64,000 bases of DNA from Pseudomonas nabeulensis (GTDB lineage Bacteria; Pseudomonadota; Gammaproteobacteria; Pseudomonadales; Pseudomonadaceae), in NCBI RefSeq assembly GCF_004682045.1, contig NZ_QUZT01000034.1, positions 1-64,000 on the forward strand, in the 5' to 3' direction. Below the pieces are notes generated by a model. That model saw nothing but the letters and a program-made list of their open reading frames with translations. It did no database searches and was not told the DNA's origin. The position numbers and the translations under genes were made by a program. Below, one piece after another: positions 54,724 through 64,000 of the stretch (positions are counted from its first letter, which is position 1; each line of letters begins with the position of its first letter).

Positions 54724-54756
54724 AAAAAACGGCGACCCAAGGGTCGCCGTTTTTTT
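54724..54756. terminator. Bidirectional terminator between yggL and benE
   Basis: AAAAA, then ACGGCGACCC AA GGGTCGCCGT, then TTTTTT. The ten-base stem is perfect. The 3' T-run overlaps the benE stop codon. Confidence 0.92.
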
Positions 54757-55945
54757 ATGCCTTGCGCCAATTCAGAATCAGCAGCGTCAACACCCCCGCC
54801 ACAATTCCCCAGAATGCCGAGCCGATGGAAAACAGCGTCAAGCCGGACGCGGTGACCATAAAGGTGATCAGCGCCGCTTCCCGCTCCTTGGGCTCATTCA
54901 TGGCGATGCTCAAGCCATTGATGATCGAGCCAAACAACGCCAAGGCGGCAATCGACAGCACCAGCTCCTTGGGCAAGGCTGCAAACAGCGCCGCCAAGGT
55001 CGCGCCGAACACCCCGGCAATTCCGTAGAACACCCCACACCACACGGCTGCCGTATAGCGCTTGTTGCGGTCTTCATGGGCGTGGGGCCCGGTGCAAATG
55101 GCCGCGCTGATCGCTGCCAGGTTGATACCGTGGGAGCCGAACGGCGACAGCACCAGGGACGCGAGCCCCGTGGCAGTGATCAGCGGCGAAGCCGGTACGT
55201 TGTAGCCATCGGCCCGCAGAACCGCGACGCCCGGCATGTTCTGCGAGGTCATCGCCACCACGAACAGCGGGATGCCGATGCTGATGGTCGCCGCCAGCGA
55301 GAAGTGCGGTGTGGTCCATACCGGTGTCGCCACTTCCAGATGAAAGCCGCTGAAATCCAGCAACCCCATCAGCCCGGACAACGCCGTGCCGATCACCAGC
55401 GCGGCCAGCACCGCATAACGCGGCGACAGGCGCTTGATGATCAGGTAGGTAAAGAACATTCCCAGCACCAGGCCGGTTCGATGCTGCGCAGCAACGAAAA
55501 TCTCGCTGCCGATCTTGAACAGAATCCCCGCCAGCAACGCCGCCGCCAGCGACGCCGGAATGCGCTTGACCAGTTTTTCAAAGCTGCCGGTCAAGCCGCA
55601 AATCGTCACCAGTACTGCGCAGGTGATGTAGGCGCCGATGGCTTCGCCGTAACTCACCCCGCCGAGGCTGGTGATCAGCAGCGCCGCGCCGGGGGTCGAC
55701 CAGGCGATGGTAATCGGCGTGCGATAGCGCAGAGACAGGCCGATGCTGCACACCGCCATGCCGATGGAAATCGCCCAGATCCACGAGGAAATTTGCGCCG
55801 TGGTCAAACCGGCAGCCTGGCCAGCCTGGAACATCAGCACCAGGGAACTGGTGTAGCCGGTCATCATGGCAATGAAACCGGCGACGATAGCCGATGGAGA
55901 GGTGTCGGCCAACGGGCGCAGCGGCGCTTGGGTGGCATCGGTCAT
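54755..55945 (-). CDS. benE: BenE family benzoate/H+ symporter-like transporter
   Basis: The 396-residue membrane protein has about twelve helices and matches BenE, with ITIAWSTPGAALLITS near residue 80 and FGSHGINLAAISAAICTGPHAHED. BenE members transport benzoate or related carboxylates. No aromatic catabolic genes are nearby. The divergent GntR gene and the purine genes beyond it leave open a purine-related substrate. The symbol denotes the family only. Confidence 0.85.
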   Translation of the reverse strand: MTDATQAPLRPLADTSPSAIVAGFIAMMTGYTSSLVLMFQAGQAAGLTTAQISSWIWAISIGMAVCSIGLSLRYRTPITIAWSTPGAALLITSLGGVSYGEAIGAYITCAVLVTICGLTGSFEKLVKRIPASLAAALLAGILFKIGSEIFVAAQHRTGLVLGMFFTYLIIKRLSPRYAVLAALVIGTALSGLMGLLDFSGFHLEVATPVWTTPHFSLAATISIGIPLFVVAMTSQNMPGVAVLRADGYNVPASPLITATGLASLVLSPFGSHGINLAAISAAICTGPHAHEDRNKRYTAAVWCGVFYGIAGVFGATLAALFAALPKELVLSIAALALFGSIINGLSIAMNEPKEREAALITFMVTASGLTLFSIGSAFWGIVAGVLTLLILNWRKA

Positions 55946-56062
55946 GGAGCGGTGTTCCTTATTGCCAGAGAAATTGCGGATTCAAGCCTAAACTCAAACG
56001 TGACCACTCATTGCAATACAGCCGACACCGCATTCAGCCGTACAGTGTGTTGGCGCAATCGG

Positions 56063-56072
56063 TTGTGTACAA
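56063..56072. promoter_or_regulatory. Operator-like TTGTGTACAA upstream of the GntR gene
   Basis: A near-palindrome, differing in one position from TTGTATACAA at 2404-2413, lies 89 bases before the GntR gene and 118 bases before benE on the other strand. It is a candidate for autoregulation and control of benE. Confidence 0.4.
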
Positions 56073-56160
56073 TGTGCCCTGTTTTTAGGCAATACTTGCC
56101 AGCGACACGCGCTTGCCGTATTACCGTTAATTCGCCGCCGTTCTCCAAACCCGAGTGCCC

Positions 56161-56925
56161 ATGAACGAACAGTTGCAACCTCTCAAGAAAACACCGCGAG
56201 CCGGCAAAGCCGGGCGCAGCGGTACCCAGGACGATATCGTCTACGCGCATATCTTCGAGGCGATCCTCGAACAACGCCTGGCACCCGGTACCAAATTGAG
56301 TGAAGAGGCCCTGGGCGAAATCTTCGGCGTCAGCCGCACCATCATTCGCCGCGCACTCTCGCGCCTGGCCCATGAAGGGGTGGTGTTGCTGCGGCCCAAT
56401 CGCGGCGCCGTGGTGGCCAGCCCGAGCGTCGAGGAGGCCCGCCAAGTGTTTATGGCGCGGCGCCTGGTGGAACGGGCGATCACTGAACTGGCGGTGCAGC
56501 ACGCCACCGCTGAGCAACTGGCCGAGTTGCGCCAGATGGTCAACGACGAGCGCGACAGTTTCTCCCGTGGGGACCGTGGTGCCGGCATCCGCCTCTCCGG
56601 CGAGTTCCACCTCAAGCTGGCCGAGGCCGCGAAAAACGCGCCGCTGATCAGCTTCCAGCGCAGCCTGGTGTCCCAGACCTCATTGATCATCGCCCAGTAC
56701 GAAAGCGGCAACCGCTCGCACTGCTCGTATGACGAACACACCCAGTTGATCGACGCGATCGAAGCGCGTGACGCGGCGCTGGCGGTGGATTTGATGATGC
56801 ATCACATGGATCACATCGACAGCAAGCTCAACCTCGATGAAGAGAGTGCTTCGGATGATTTGCATGCGGTATTTTCGCATTTGTTGCAGACCAAGAAGCC
56901 GGGGCGTTCGTCGATCAAGCTGTAA
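56161..56925 (+). CDS. GntR (FCD) family regulator
   Basis: The 254-residue protein has a GntR winged helix (about 28-95, EALGEIFGVSRTIIRRALSRLAHEG) and an FCD domain with the metal/ligand residues spread over ERDSFSRGDRGAGIRLSGEFH and SYDEHTQLIDAI. It is divergent from benE and precedes the purine genes. It probably regulates benE, the guaD-xdh genes or both. The ATG at 56161 is chosen, and a GTG at 56155 is possible. Confidence 0.87.
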   Translation: MNEQLQPLKKTPRAGKAGRSGTQDDIVYAHIFEAILEQRLAPGTKLSEEALGEIFGVSRTIIRRALSRLAHEGVVLLRPNRGAVVASPSVEEARQVFMARRLVERAITELAVQHATAEQLAELRQMVNDERDSFSRGDRGAGIRLSGEFHLKLAEAAKNAPLISFQRSLVSQTSLIIAQYESGNRSHCSYDEHTQLIDAIEARDAALAVDLMMHHMDHIDSKLNLDEESASDDLHAVFSHLLQTKKPGRSSIKL

Positions 56926-56952
56926 TTTTCCTGAGGCGCCGGGGGCTAAAAA

Positions 56953-57042
56953 TGTGGGAGGGGGCTTGCCCCCGATAGCGGTGGGTCAGCCAGCTAGTTC
57001 AGTGACTGACACCCTGCAATCGGGGGCAAGCCCCCTCCCACA
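56953..57042. repeat. REPIN
   Basis: A canonical inverted REP pair between the convergent ends of the GntR gene and guaD. Confidence 0.9.
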
Positions 57043-57065
57043 TTTTGATTTTCAGTGACTTAAGA

Positions 57066-58370
<1,305 letters not shown>

Positions 58371-58382
58371 GGTGTTCTCAAT

Positions 58383-59222
58383 TCAAATGGCTTGGCTGCG
58401 GCGCGAGGCGGGCAGCAGTTTGGCAATCGGTTCGGCGCTGGCGGTGTGCTGGCCGAAATTGGCGTTATAGGTGGCGATGATTTCGCCGGCGATGGAAATA
58501 GCGATCTCCACCGGCAATTTGCCCTTCACCTCGGTGAGGCCCATGGGGCAGCGCATGCGTTGCAGTTGTGCGGTGTCGAAGCCGCGATCACGCAGACGAT
58601 GTTCGAACTTGACGCGCTTGGTCTTCGAGCCGATCAGGCCGAAGTAGGCGAAGTCATTACGCTTGAGCAGGGCGGCGGTGAGTTCCAGGTCCAGCGCGTG
58701 ATTGTGGGTCATGACGATGCAGTAACTACCCACCGGCAAGTCGGCAATTTCGTCGATTGGCTCTTCGCTGACGATTTTACGCACGCCTTCGGGGATATGT
58801 TCCGGAAACTCCTGTTCGCGGGAATCGATCCAGCGTACCCGGCACGGCAGGCTCGCCAGCAACGGCACCAATGCGCGGCCAACGTGGCCGGCGCCGAACA
58901 CCGCGATCTGCGCCTGCACCTGGCCCATGGGTTCGAACAGCAACACGGTCACGCCGCCGCAGCATTGGCCCAGGCTTGCGCCGAGGCTGAAGCGCTCCAG
59001 ATGGGTGTTCTGCTGGCCACGTGCGAGCATGTCCCGGGCGATTTGCATCGCCTTGTATTCCAGGTGGCCGCCGCCGATGGTGTCGAAGGTCTGGTTGGCG
59101 CTGATGACCATCTTGGAACCGGCGTTGCGTGGGGTGGAGCCGAGTTCTTCGATGATGGTCACGAGCACGCAGGGTTCGCCGCTGTTTTGCAGATTGGCGA
59201 GGGCGCTGATCCAATAATTCAT
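58383..59222 (-). CDS. xdhC: Xanthine dehydrogenase accessory protein XdhC
   Basis: XdhC binds the molybdenum cofactor and inserts it, sulfurated, into xanthine dehydrogenase. The 279-residue protein has an N-terminal XdhC/CoxI domain (LVTIIEELGSTPRNAGSKMVI and LGQCCGGVTVLLFE) and a C-terminal Rossmann domain (VFGAGHVGRALVPLLA). The ATG at 59222 (MNYWISALANL) lies just inside a REPIN that separates it from xdhB. Confidence 0.94.
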   Translation of the reverse strand: MNYWISALANLQNSGEPCVLVTIIEELGSTPRNAGSKMVISANQTFDTIGGGHLEYKAMQIARDMLARGQQNTHLERFSLGASLGQCCGGVTVLLFEPMGQVQAQIAVFGAGHVGRALVPLLASLPCRVRWIDSREQEFPEHIPEGVRKIVSEEPIDEIADLPVGSYCIVMTHNHALDLELTAALLKRNDFAYFGLIGSKTKRVKFEHRLRDRGFDTAQLQRMRCPMGLTEVKGKLPVEIAISIAGEIIATYNANFGQHTASAEPIAKLLPASRRSQAI

Positions 59223-59249
59223 AGTCACCTCTTGTGGTGTCTGCCAGGC

Positions 59250-59347
59250 CGCTATCGGGGGCAAGCCCCCTCCCACATTTGAATGTATTCACAGATAGAG
59301 ATAGGTGAACCCAATCGAGTGTGGGAGGGGGCTTGCCCCTGATGGCA
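59250..59347. repeat. REPIN inside the xdh operon
   Basis: An inverted REP pair fills the gap between xdhB and xdhC. Such a structure in the mRNA could lower the level of the distal xdhC-guaD part. Confidence 0.88.
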
Positions 59348-59357
59348 GCGCCTCGGT

Positions 59358-61757
59358 CTAAAGCGAAGCCATCTCGGTTTCCGTTTCCACAGGCGAAGCC
59401 GCCGTCAACTGCCGCATCTGCTCACACCCCCACAACACCCGCTCCGGTGTCGCCGGCGCATCGATTTTCGGCTGATGGCGATAGTCACCCAGGCTCGCCA
59501 CCGCATCCTTGATCGCACACCACGAGGCAATCCCAAGCATAAACGGCGGCTCACCCACGGCCTTGGAATGGAACACCGTGTCTTCCGGGTTCTTGCGGTT
59601 CTCTACCAGCTTCACCCGCAGGTCCAGTGGCATATCCGCAACGGCCGGGATCTTGTAGCTGGCCGGGCCGTTGGTCATCAGCTTGCCCTTGTTGTTCCAC
59701 ACCAGTTCTTCCATGGTCAGCCAGCCCATGCCCTGGATAAACCCGCCCTCCACCTGGCCGATGTCGATGGCCGGGTTCAGCGAGGCGCCCACGTCGTGGA
59801 GGATGTCGGTGCGCAGCATCTTGTATTCGCCGGTCAGCGTATCGACGATCACCTCGCAGCACGCCGCGCCGAACGCGAAGTAATAGAACGGCCGACCCCG
59901 CGCCTGGCTGCGGTCGTAGAAGATTTTCGGGGTTTTGTAGAACCCGGTACTCGACAGCGACACCTGGGCGAAATACGCCTGCTGGATCAACGCTTCAAAC
60001 GTCAGTATCTGATCGCGCACGCGCACATGGCCGTTGTGGAATTCCACGTCCGCTTCACTCACGTCGTACTTGCGCGCGGCAAATTCCACCAAGCGCTGCT
60101 TGATGGTTTCCGCCGCATTCTGCGCGGCCTTGCCGTTCAGGTCGGCGCCACTGGAAGCGGCGGTCGGCGAGGTGTTGGGCACCTTGTCGGTGTTGGTGGC
60201 GGTGATCTGCACGCGGTCGATTTCCACCTGGAACACTTCAGCCACCACCTGCGCGACCTTGGTGTTCAAGCCCTGGCCCATCTCGGTGCCGCCGTGGTTC
60301 AGGTGGATGCTGCCGTCGGTGTAGATATGGATCAGCGCACCGGCCTGGTTGAGAAAACTCGCGGTAAACGAAATACCGAATTTCACCGGGGTCAGCGCCA
60401 GGCCTTTTTTCAGGATCGGGCTGTGGGCGTTGTACAGGCGAATCGCTTCGCGGCGCTCGGCGTATTGGCTGCTGGCCTCAAGCTCGGCAGTCATTTCTTC
60501 GAGCATGTTGTGCTCGACGGTCTGGTAGTAGTGGGTGACGTTGCGCTCGGTCTTGCCGTAGTAGTTGGCCTTGCGCACGGCCAGTGGGTCCAGCGCCAGA
60601 TGCCGGGCGATGGCGTCCATCACTTCTTCGATGGCGACCATGCCTTGCGGCCCGCCGAATCCGCGATAGGCGGTGTTGGACGCGGTGTTGGTCTTGCAGC
60701 GATGGCCGTTGACCGTGGCATCGCCCAGGTAATACGAGTTGTCGGAGTGGAACATGGCGCGGTCGACAATCGAGTTGGACAAGTCTGGCGAACAGCCGCA
60801 GTTGCCGGCCAGGTCCAGGTTGATCCCATGCAGGCGGCCGGTGTCGTCAAAGCCCACGTCGTATTCGATATAGAAGGGGTGGCGCTTGCCGGTCATCAGC
60901 ATGTCCTCCACACGCGGCAGGCGCATCTTGGTTGGCTGGCCGGTCAGGCGCGCGACCACCGCGCACAGGCACGCGGGGCTGGCGGCCTGGGTTTCCTTGC
61001 CGCCGAAACCACCGCCCATGCGGCGCATGTCGACGACGATTTTATTCATCGACACGTCCAGCACTTCGGCCACCAGTTTCTGCACTTCGGTGGGGTTTTG
61101 CGTGGAGCAGTAGACGATCATGCCGCCGTCTTCGGTGGGCATCACCGATGAGATCTGGGTTTCCAGGTAAAAGTGTTCCTGGCCGCCGATATGCAGGGTG
61201 CCCTGGATGCGGTTTTTCGCGCTCGCCAATGCGCCTGCCGAATCACCGCGTTGGTGGGTGTGGCTGTCGAGCACGAAGTGCTTTTTGCGAAACGCCTCGA
61301 CCACATCCAGCACCGGTTCAAGGTCTTCGTATTCGATCACGGCGGCCATCGCGGCTTTGCGTGCGGTTTCGAGGTCGCGTGCAGCCACGGCCAACACCAC
61401 CTGGCCCACAAACTGCACCGTGTCGATGGCCAGCAGCGGGTCACCGGGCATCAACGGGCCGATGTCTTTCAGGCCCGGCACGTCTTCGTGAGTGATGACG
61501 ATACGCACGCCTTCAAAGGCGTAGCACGGTGCCGTGTCGATGCTGACGATCCGGGCGTGGGCGCGGTCGGACATGCGCGCATACAGGTGCAGCTGATTAG
61601 GGAATTCCAGGCGGTCATCGATGTACTGCGCCTCGCCGGACACATGCTTGGCGGCGCTGTCATGCTTGACGCTGCGGCCCACGCCGGAGGTGAGGTCCTG
61701 GGCAAAGAGCGCGGCGAGTTCGGCCTGGGTTTTAACGACGGCGTGATGGTTAGACAT
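59358..61757 (-). CDS. xdhB: Xanthine dehydrogenase, molybdopterin-binding subunit
   Basis: The 799-residue large subunit binds the molybdenum cofactor and oxidises xanthine to urate. It shows RMGGGFGGKETQA, NTAYRGFGGPQGM, the MGQGLNTKVAQVVA loop and GEPPFMLGIA near the C-terminus, which carries the catalytic Glu. It overlaps the end of xdhA by eight bases. Confidence 0.96.
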   Translation of the reverse strand: MSNHHAVVKTQAELAALFAQDLTSGVGRSVKHDSAAKHVSGEAQYIDDRLEFPNQLHLYARMSDRAHARIVSIDTAPCYAFEGVRIVITHEDVPGLKDIGPLMPGDPLLAIDTVQFVGQVVLAVAARDLETARKAAMAAVIEYEDLEPVLDVVEAFRKKHFVLDSHTHQRGDSAGALASAKNRIQGTLHIGGQEHFYLETQISSVMPTEDGGMIVYCSTQNPTEVQKLVAEVLDVSMNKIVVDMRRMGGGFGGKETQAASPACLCAVVARLTGQPTKMRLPRVEDMLMTGKRHPFYIEYDVGFDDTGRLHGINLDLAGNCGCSPDLSNSIVDRAMFHSDNSYYLGDATVNGHRCKTNTASNTAYRGFGGPQGMVAIEEVMDAIARHLALDPLAVRKANYYGKTERNVTHYYQTVEHNMLEEMTAELEASSQYAERREAIRLYNAHSPILKKGLALTPVKFGISFTASFLNQAGALIHIYTDGSIHLNHGGTEMGQGLNTKVAQVVAEVFQVEIDRVQITATNTDKVPNTSPTAASSGADLNGKAAQNAAETIKQRLVEFAARKYDVSEADVEFHNGHVRVRDQILTFEALIQQAYFAQVSLSSTGFYKTPKIFYDRSQARGRPFYYFAFGAACCEVIVDTLTGEYKMLRTDILHDVGASLNPAIDIGQVEGGFIQGMGWLTMEELVWNNKGKLMTNGPASYKIPAVADMPLDLRVKLVENRKNPEDTVFHSKAVGEPPFMLGIASWCAIKDAVASLGDYRHQPKIDAPATPERVLWGCEQMRQLTAASPVETETEMASL

Positions 61758-63198
61758 AAGCGGTCACCCGAGTCTCGATGTGCGGCGTTTGCAGCTCAAT
61801 GAAGTACTTGCGCAGCAGGTTCTGTGCGCTGAGCAGGCGGTATTCCTTGCTGGCGCGGAAGTCCGACAGCGGGGTGAAATCCTCGGCCAGGGCGGCGCAG
61901 GCCTTTTCCACTGTGGTGGAATTCCAAGTGGCCCCGACTAAAACAGCCTCACAGCTTTTCGCGCGTTTGGGCGTCGCGGCCATGCCGCCGAAAGCAACGC
62001 GGGCTTCACGGATCACACCGTTGTCGATGTTCAAGTTGAACGCGGCGCAGACCGCAGAAATATCATCGTCCAGGCGCTTGGACACCTTGTACGCACGGAA
62101 CAGGGTGTGGCCCTTGGGCACGATGATTTTTTCGATGAATTCGCTGTCTTGCCGTGCGGTGACGCGGTAGTCGATGAAATAGTCTTCCAGCGCCAGGGTG
62201 CGGCGGGTCTCGCCTTTGCACAGTACGATCTGCGCGCCGAGGGCGATCAGCAGCGGTGGCGAATCACCAATGGGCGAGGCGTTGCCGATATTGCCGCCGA
62301 GGGTGCCCTGGTTGCGAATCTGCAACGAGGCGAAGCGGTGCAGCAGGTCGCCGAAGTCCGGGTATTCGTGGTGCAGTGCGGTGTAGCAGTCGGAGAGGGC
62401 GGTGGCGGCGCCGATTTCCAGGCGGTCGTCGAAGTCGTCGATGCGCTTCATCTCGGCGATGTTGCCCACGTAGATCATCACCGGCAACGTGCGGTGGAAC
62501 TGGGTGACTTCCAGCGCCAGGTCGGTGCCGCCGGCCAGCAGGCGGGCTTGAGGGTAGGCATCGTAGAGGTCGGCCAGGTCGGCGACGGTGAGCGGCACCA
62601 GGCAGCGCTTGTCACCACTGTTGAGTTCGCCGGTTTGCGTCGGCGCGATGGCCTTGAGGCGGGCGATGGTCTCGGTTTGGCGGCTGTCGAATTGATCTTG
62701 CGGCTTGTTGCAGCAGGCCTGTTCGGCGGCGGCGAGAATCGGGCGATAGCCGGTGCAGCGGCACAGGTTGCCGGCCAGGGCTTCGTGGGCCTTTTGACTG
62801 TCGGGGGCTTCGCTGTTTTTTTGCAGGGCAAACAACGACATCACAAAGCCCGGTGTGCAAAAACCGCATTGGGAGCCGTGGCACTCGACCATGGCCTGTT
62901 GCACGCTGTGCAGTTGGCCCTGGTGCTTGAGGTCTTCGACGCTGATCAGTTGCTTGCCGTGCAGGGACGAGACAAAGGTCAGGCACGAATTGAGGCTGCG
63001 ATAACGAATCTGCTCGATGCCTTGCGCATCCGCATGCAGCTCGCCGACCACCACGGTGCACGCACCGCAATCGCCGCTGGCGCAGCCTTCCTTGGTGCCG
63101 GATTTGCCCAAATGCTCGCGTAAATAGTTGAGCACGGTCAGGTTGGGGTCCAGGGCGTGCTCGCTACGGAGTTCCTGGTTAAGTAAAAACTGGATCAC
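61750..63198 (-). CDS. xdhA: Xanthine dehydrogenase, 2Fe-2S and FAD subunit
   Basis: The 482-residue small subunit has a plant-type 2Fe-2S domain with Cys39, Cys44 and Cys47 (EGCASGDCGACTVV). A second 2Fe-2S domain follows, with CGFCTPG (Cys111/114) and NLCRCTGYRP (Cys146/148). An FAD domain (LLAGGTDLALEV, NQGTLGGNIGNASPIGD) and the CO-dehydrogenase-flavoprotein C-terminal domain end the protein. A GTG at 63198 starts the gene (MIQFLLNQEL). It is the first gene of xdhA-xdhB-xdhC-guaD. Confidence 0.95.
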   Translation of the reverse strand: MIQFLLNQELRSEHALDPNLTVLNYLREHLGKSGTKEGCASGDCGACTVVVGELHADAQGIEQIRYRSLNSCLTFVSSLHGKQLISVEDLKHQGQLHSVQQAMVECHGSQCGFCTPGFVMSLFALQKNSEAPDSQKAHEALAGNLCRCTGYRPILAAAEQACCNKPQDQFDSRQTETIARLKAIAPTQTGELNSGDKRCLVPLTVADLADLYDAYPQARLLAGGTDLALEVTQFHRTLPVMIYVGNIAEMKRIDDFDDRLEIGAATALSDCYTALHHEYPDFGDLLHRFASLQIRNQGTLGGNIGNASPIGDSPPLLIALGAQIVLCKGETRRTLALEDYFIDYRVTARQDSEFIEKIIVPKGHTLFRAYKVSKRLDDDISAVCAAFNLNIDNGVIREARVAFGGMAATPKRAKSCEAVLVGATWNSTTVEKACAALAEDFTPLSDFRASKEYRLLSAQNLLRKYFIELQTPHIETRVTAYV

Positions 63199-63257
63199 GG
63201 AAGGCCTCGCAGACTCATTATTGTTGTTAACCGCTTTGCGCCGAATCTAGTCATGTC

Positions 63258-63294
63258 TGACTTTTCGGTCAACGAATTTCTGACCAGAAGGTCA
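63258..63294. promoter_or_regulatory. Tandem TGAC-N6-GTCA operators between xdhA and the next GntR gene
   Basis: TCTGAC-N6-GTCAA occurs twice, with the TGAC...GTCA cores at 63258-63271 and 63281-63294. The second core extends to TGACC-AGAA-GGTCA. The centres are 23 bases apart, about two helical turns, which suits cooperative binding of a dimeric regulator to the xdhA promoter region. Confidence 0.6.
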
Positions 63295-63478
63295 AGAAAA
63301 TGCAATCACAACACTTTCAATTATGGTCCAGTCTTCTGGAACCGGCGTTTTTGGCGGCTTGTGGGATTTGAACGTTGCTTAATTCATGCCAAATTCGCCA
63401 CGGTGGGCGTAGCGCCATCAGCCAGCCAATGCGCTACACTGCCGCGCTTGTACCGATAGAAGATTTTGAAGGGAAAAC

Positions 63479-64000
63479 ATGACGTTCAAGGCGCCGGACA
63501 GTCTCGCCGAGCAAATCGCTCACCACCTCGCCGAACGTATCATTCGCGGCGATCTCAAGCCTGGGGAGCGGATCCAGGAGCAAAAGGTCACGCTGGCACT
63601 CAATGTCAGCCGTGGTTCCGTGCGCGAAGCCTTGTTGATCCTTGAACGTCGTCACCTGATCGCGATCCTGCCGCGCCGGGGCGCCCACGTCACCGAACTC
63701 ACCGCGCACAAGGTGCAGAGCCTGTGCACCCTGATGGGCGAGCTGTACATCCTGCTGGGCAATGCGGTCGCCGAAGGCTGGCAGACCCAGGCCGATATGG
63801 CGCCTTTCCTGCAGATCCAGCAGCGCCTGGTGGTCAGTTTTGAGCGCCAGGACATCCGCGCGTTCGTCGAAGAAAGCTTCAACGTAATGCGCGCCGCGTA
63901 TCCCTTCGCCAACAACCCGTATTTGCAGGAAACCGTCGAAAACCTGCAACCGGCGATGAACCGCGCCTATTACCTGGCTCTGGACCAGCGCAAAGCGTCC
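63479..64000 (+). CDS. GntR (FCD) family regulator, 5' part only
   Basis: An ATG at 63479, after GAAGGGAAAAC, opens a frame that runs off the window after 174 codons. The N-terminus has a GntR winged helix (HLAERIIRGDLKPGERIQEQ, then VTLALNVSRGSVREALLILERR). The start of an FCD domain follows (LCTLMGELYILLGNAVAEG). It is divergent from xdhA and is the best candidate for binding the tandem sites between them. Confidence 0.88.
   Translation, partial: MTFKAPDSLAEQIAHHLAERIIRGDLKPGERIQEQKVTLALNVSRGSVREALLILERRHLIAILPRRGAHVTELTAHKVQSLCTLMGELYILLGNAVAEGWQTQADMAPFLQIQQRLVVSFERQDIRAFVEESFNVMRAAYPFANNPYLQETVENLQPAMNRAYYLALDQRKAS

Noticed and set aside
63376-63391. Sigma-54-like site on the minus strand before xdhA (TGGCAT-N5-AAGCA)
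   Set aside because: GG and GC have the right spacing, but the -12 element lacks TTGC. Too weak to list as a promoter.

Overview
The window comes from a fluorescent pseudomonad, most likely the Pseudomonas fluorescens group. Three things point there: an OprF with the long Pro/Ala/Glu hinge and no cysteines, many copies of the 'GGGGGCAAGCCCCCTCCCAC' REP/REPIN family of this group, and gene order that, as I recall it, follows P. aeruginosa PAO1 over several blocks (cysH-thrH-pabB; ppsR/ppsA-esterase-rraA-cmaX-crfX-cmpX-sigX-oprF-cobA; kinase-nasA-nasT-nasS; pyrD-rmf-rlmKL-dacB-yggL; guaD-xdhCBA). The replicon is chromosomal. No tRNA, rRNA, CRISPR array, prophage or complete insertion sequence was seen.

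Layout. 0.07-2.3 kb: Asp/Glu-racemase-family enzyme and an NCS1 permease. 2.8-8.9 kb: cysH, thrH, pabB, and a three-gene set for an ATP-grasp ligase-like protein, a membrane protein and a retropepsin-like protease (rlo-type). 9.1-17.6 kb: complete 2-methylcitrate (propionate) operon prpR-prpB-prpC-acnD-prpF-prpD, broken up by REPINs. 17.7-20.8 kb: NitT/TauT-type ABC transporter without a binding protein. 21.0-28.1 kb: the most unusual region, a compact sulfur/amino-acid operon (AlaX-like tRNA editing protein, serine acetyltransferase, cysteine synthase, a JAMM-ubiquitin-like-E1-rhodanese fusion, an EamA exporter) facing a divergent MocR regulator. 28.2-38.1 kb: ppsR, ppsA, hydrolase, rraA, cmaX-crfX-cmpX-sigX-oprF and cobA. 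38.1-43.1 kb: PP2C/kinase protein, nitrate transporter nasA with an ANTAR antitermination leader, nasT, nasS. 43.2-45.7 kb: three leftover type III secretion genes of SPI-1 type (secretin, HilA-like regulator, IagB-like transglycosylase). 45.8-54.7 kb: pyrD, rmf, rlmKL, a CHASE/PAS/GGDEF protein, dacB, yggL. 54.8-64 kb: BenE transporter, GntR regulator, guaD, xdhC, xdhB, xdhA and the 5' part of another GntR gene.

How the genes fit together. The prp operon oxidises propionyl-CoA to pyruvate and succinate, and PrpR has clear palindromic operators at its own promoter. The sulfur operon carries, in one transcript, all parts needed for a CysO/Mec-like route: O-acetylserine formation, a ubiquitin-like sulfur carrier with its activating enzyme and sulfur donor domain, a cysteine synthase, and the JAMM peptidase that would free the product. 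The exporter and tRNA-editing protein suggest that the product is secreted or is a toxic amino-acid analogue. The nas genes combine a probable sigma-54 promoter with NasT-dependent antitermination, but the nitrate/nitrite reductase genes that I recall lying next to this block in PAO1 are absent here. The purine genes convert guanine to xanthine to urate.

All calls rest on reading the sequence and its translations. No database search or computed alignment was run.
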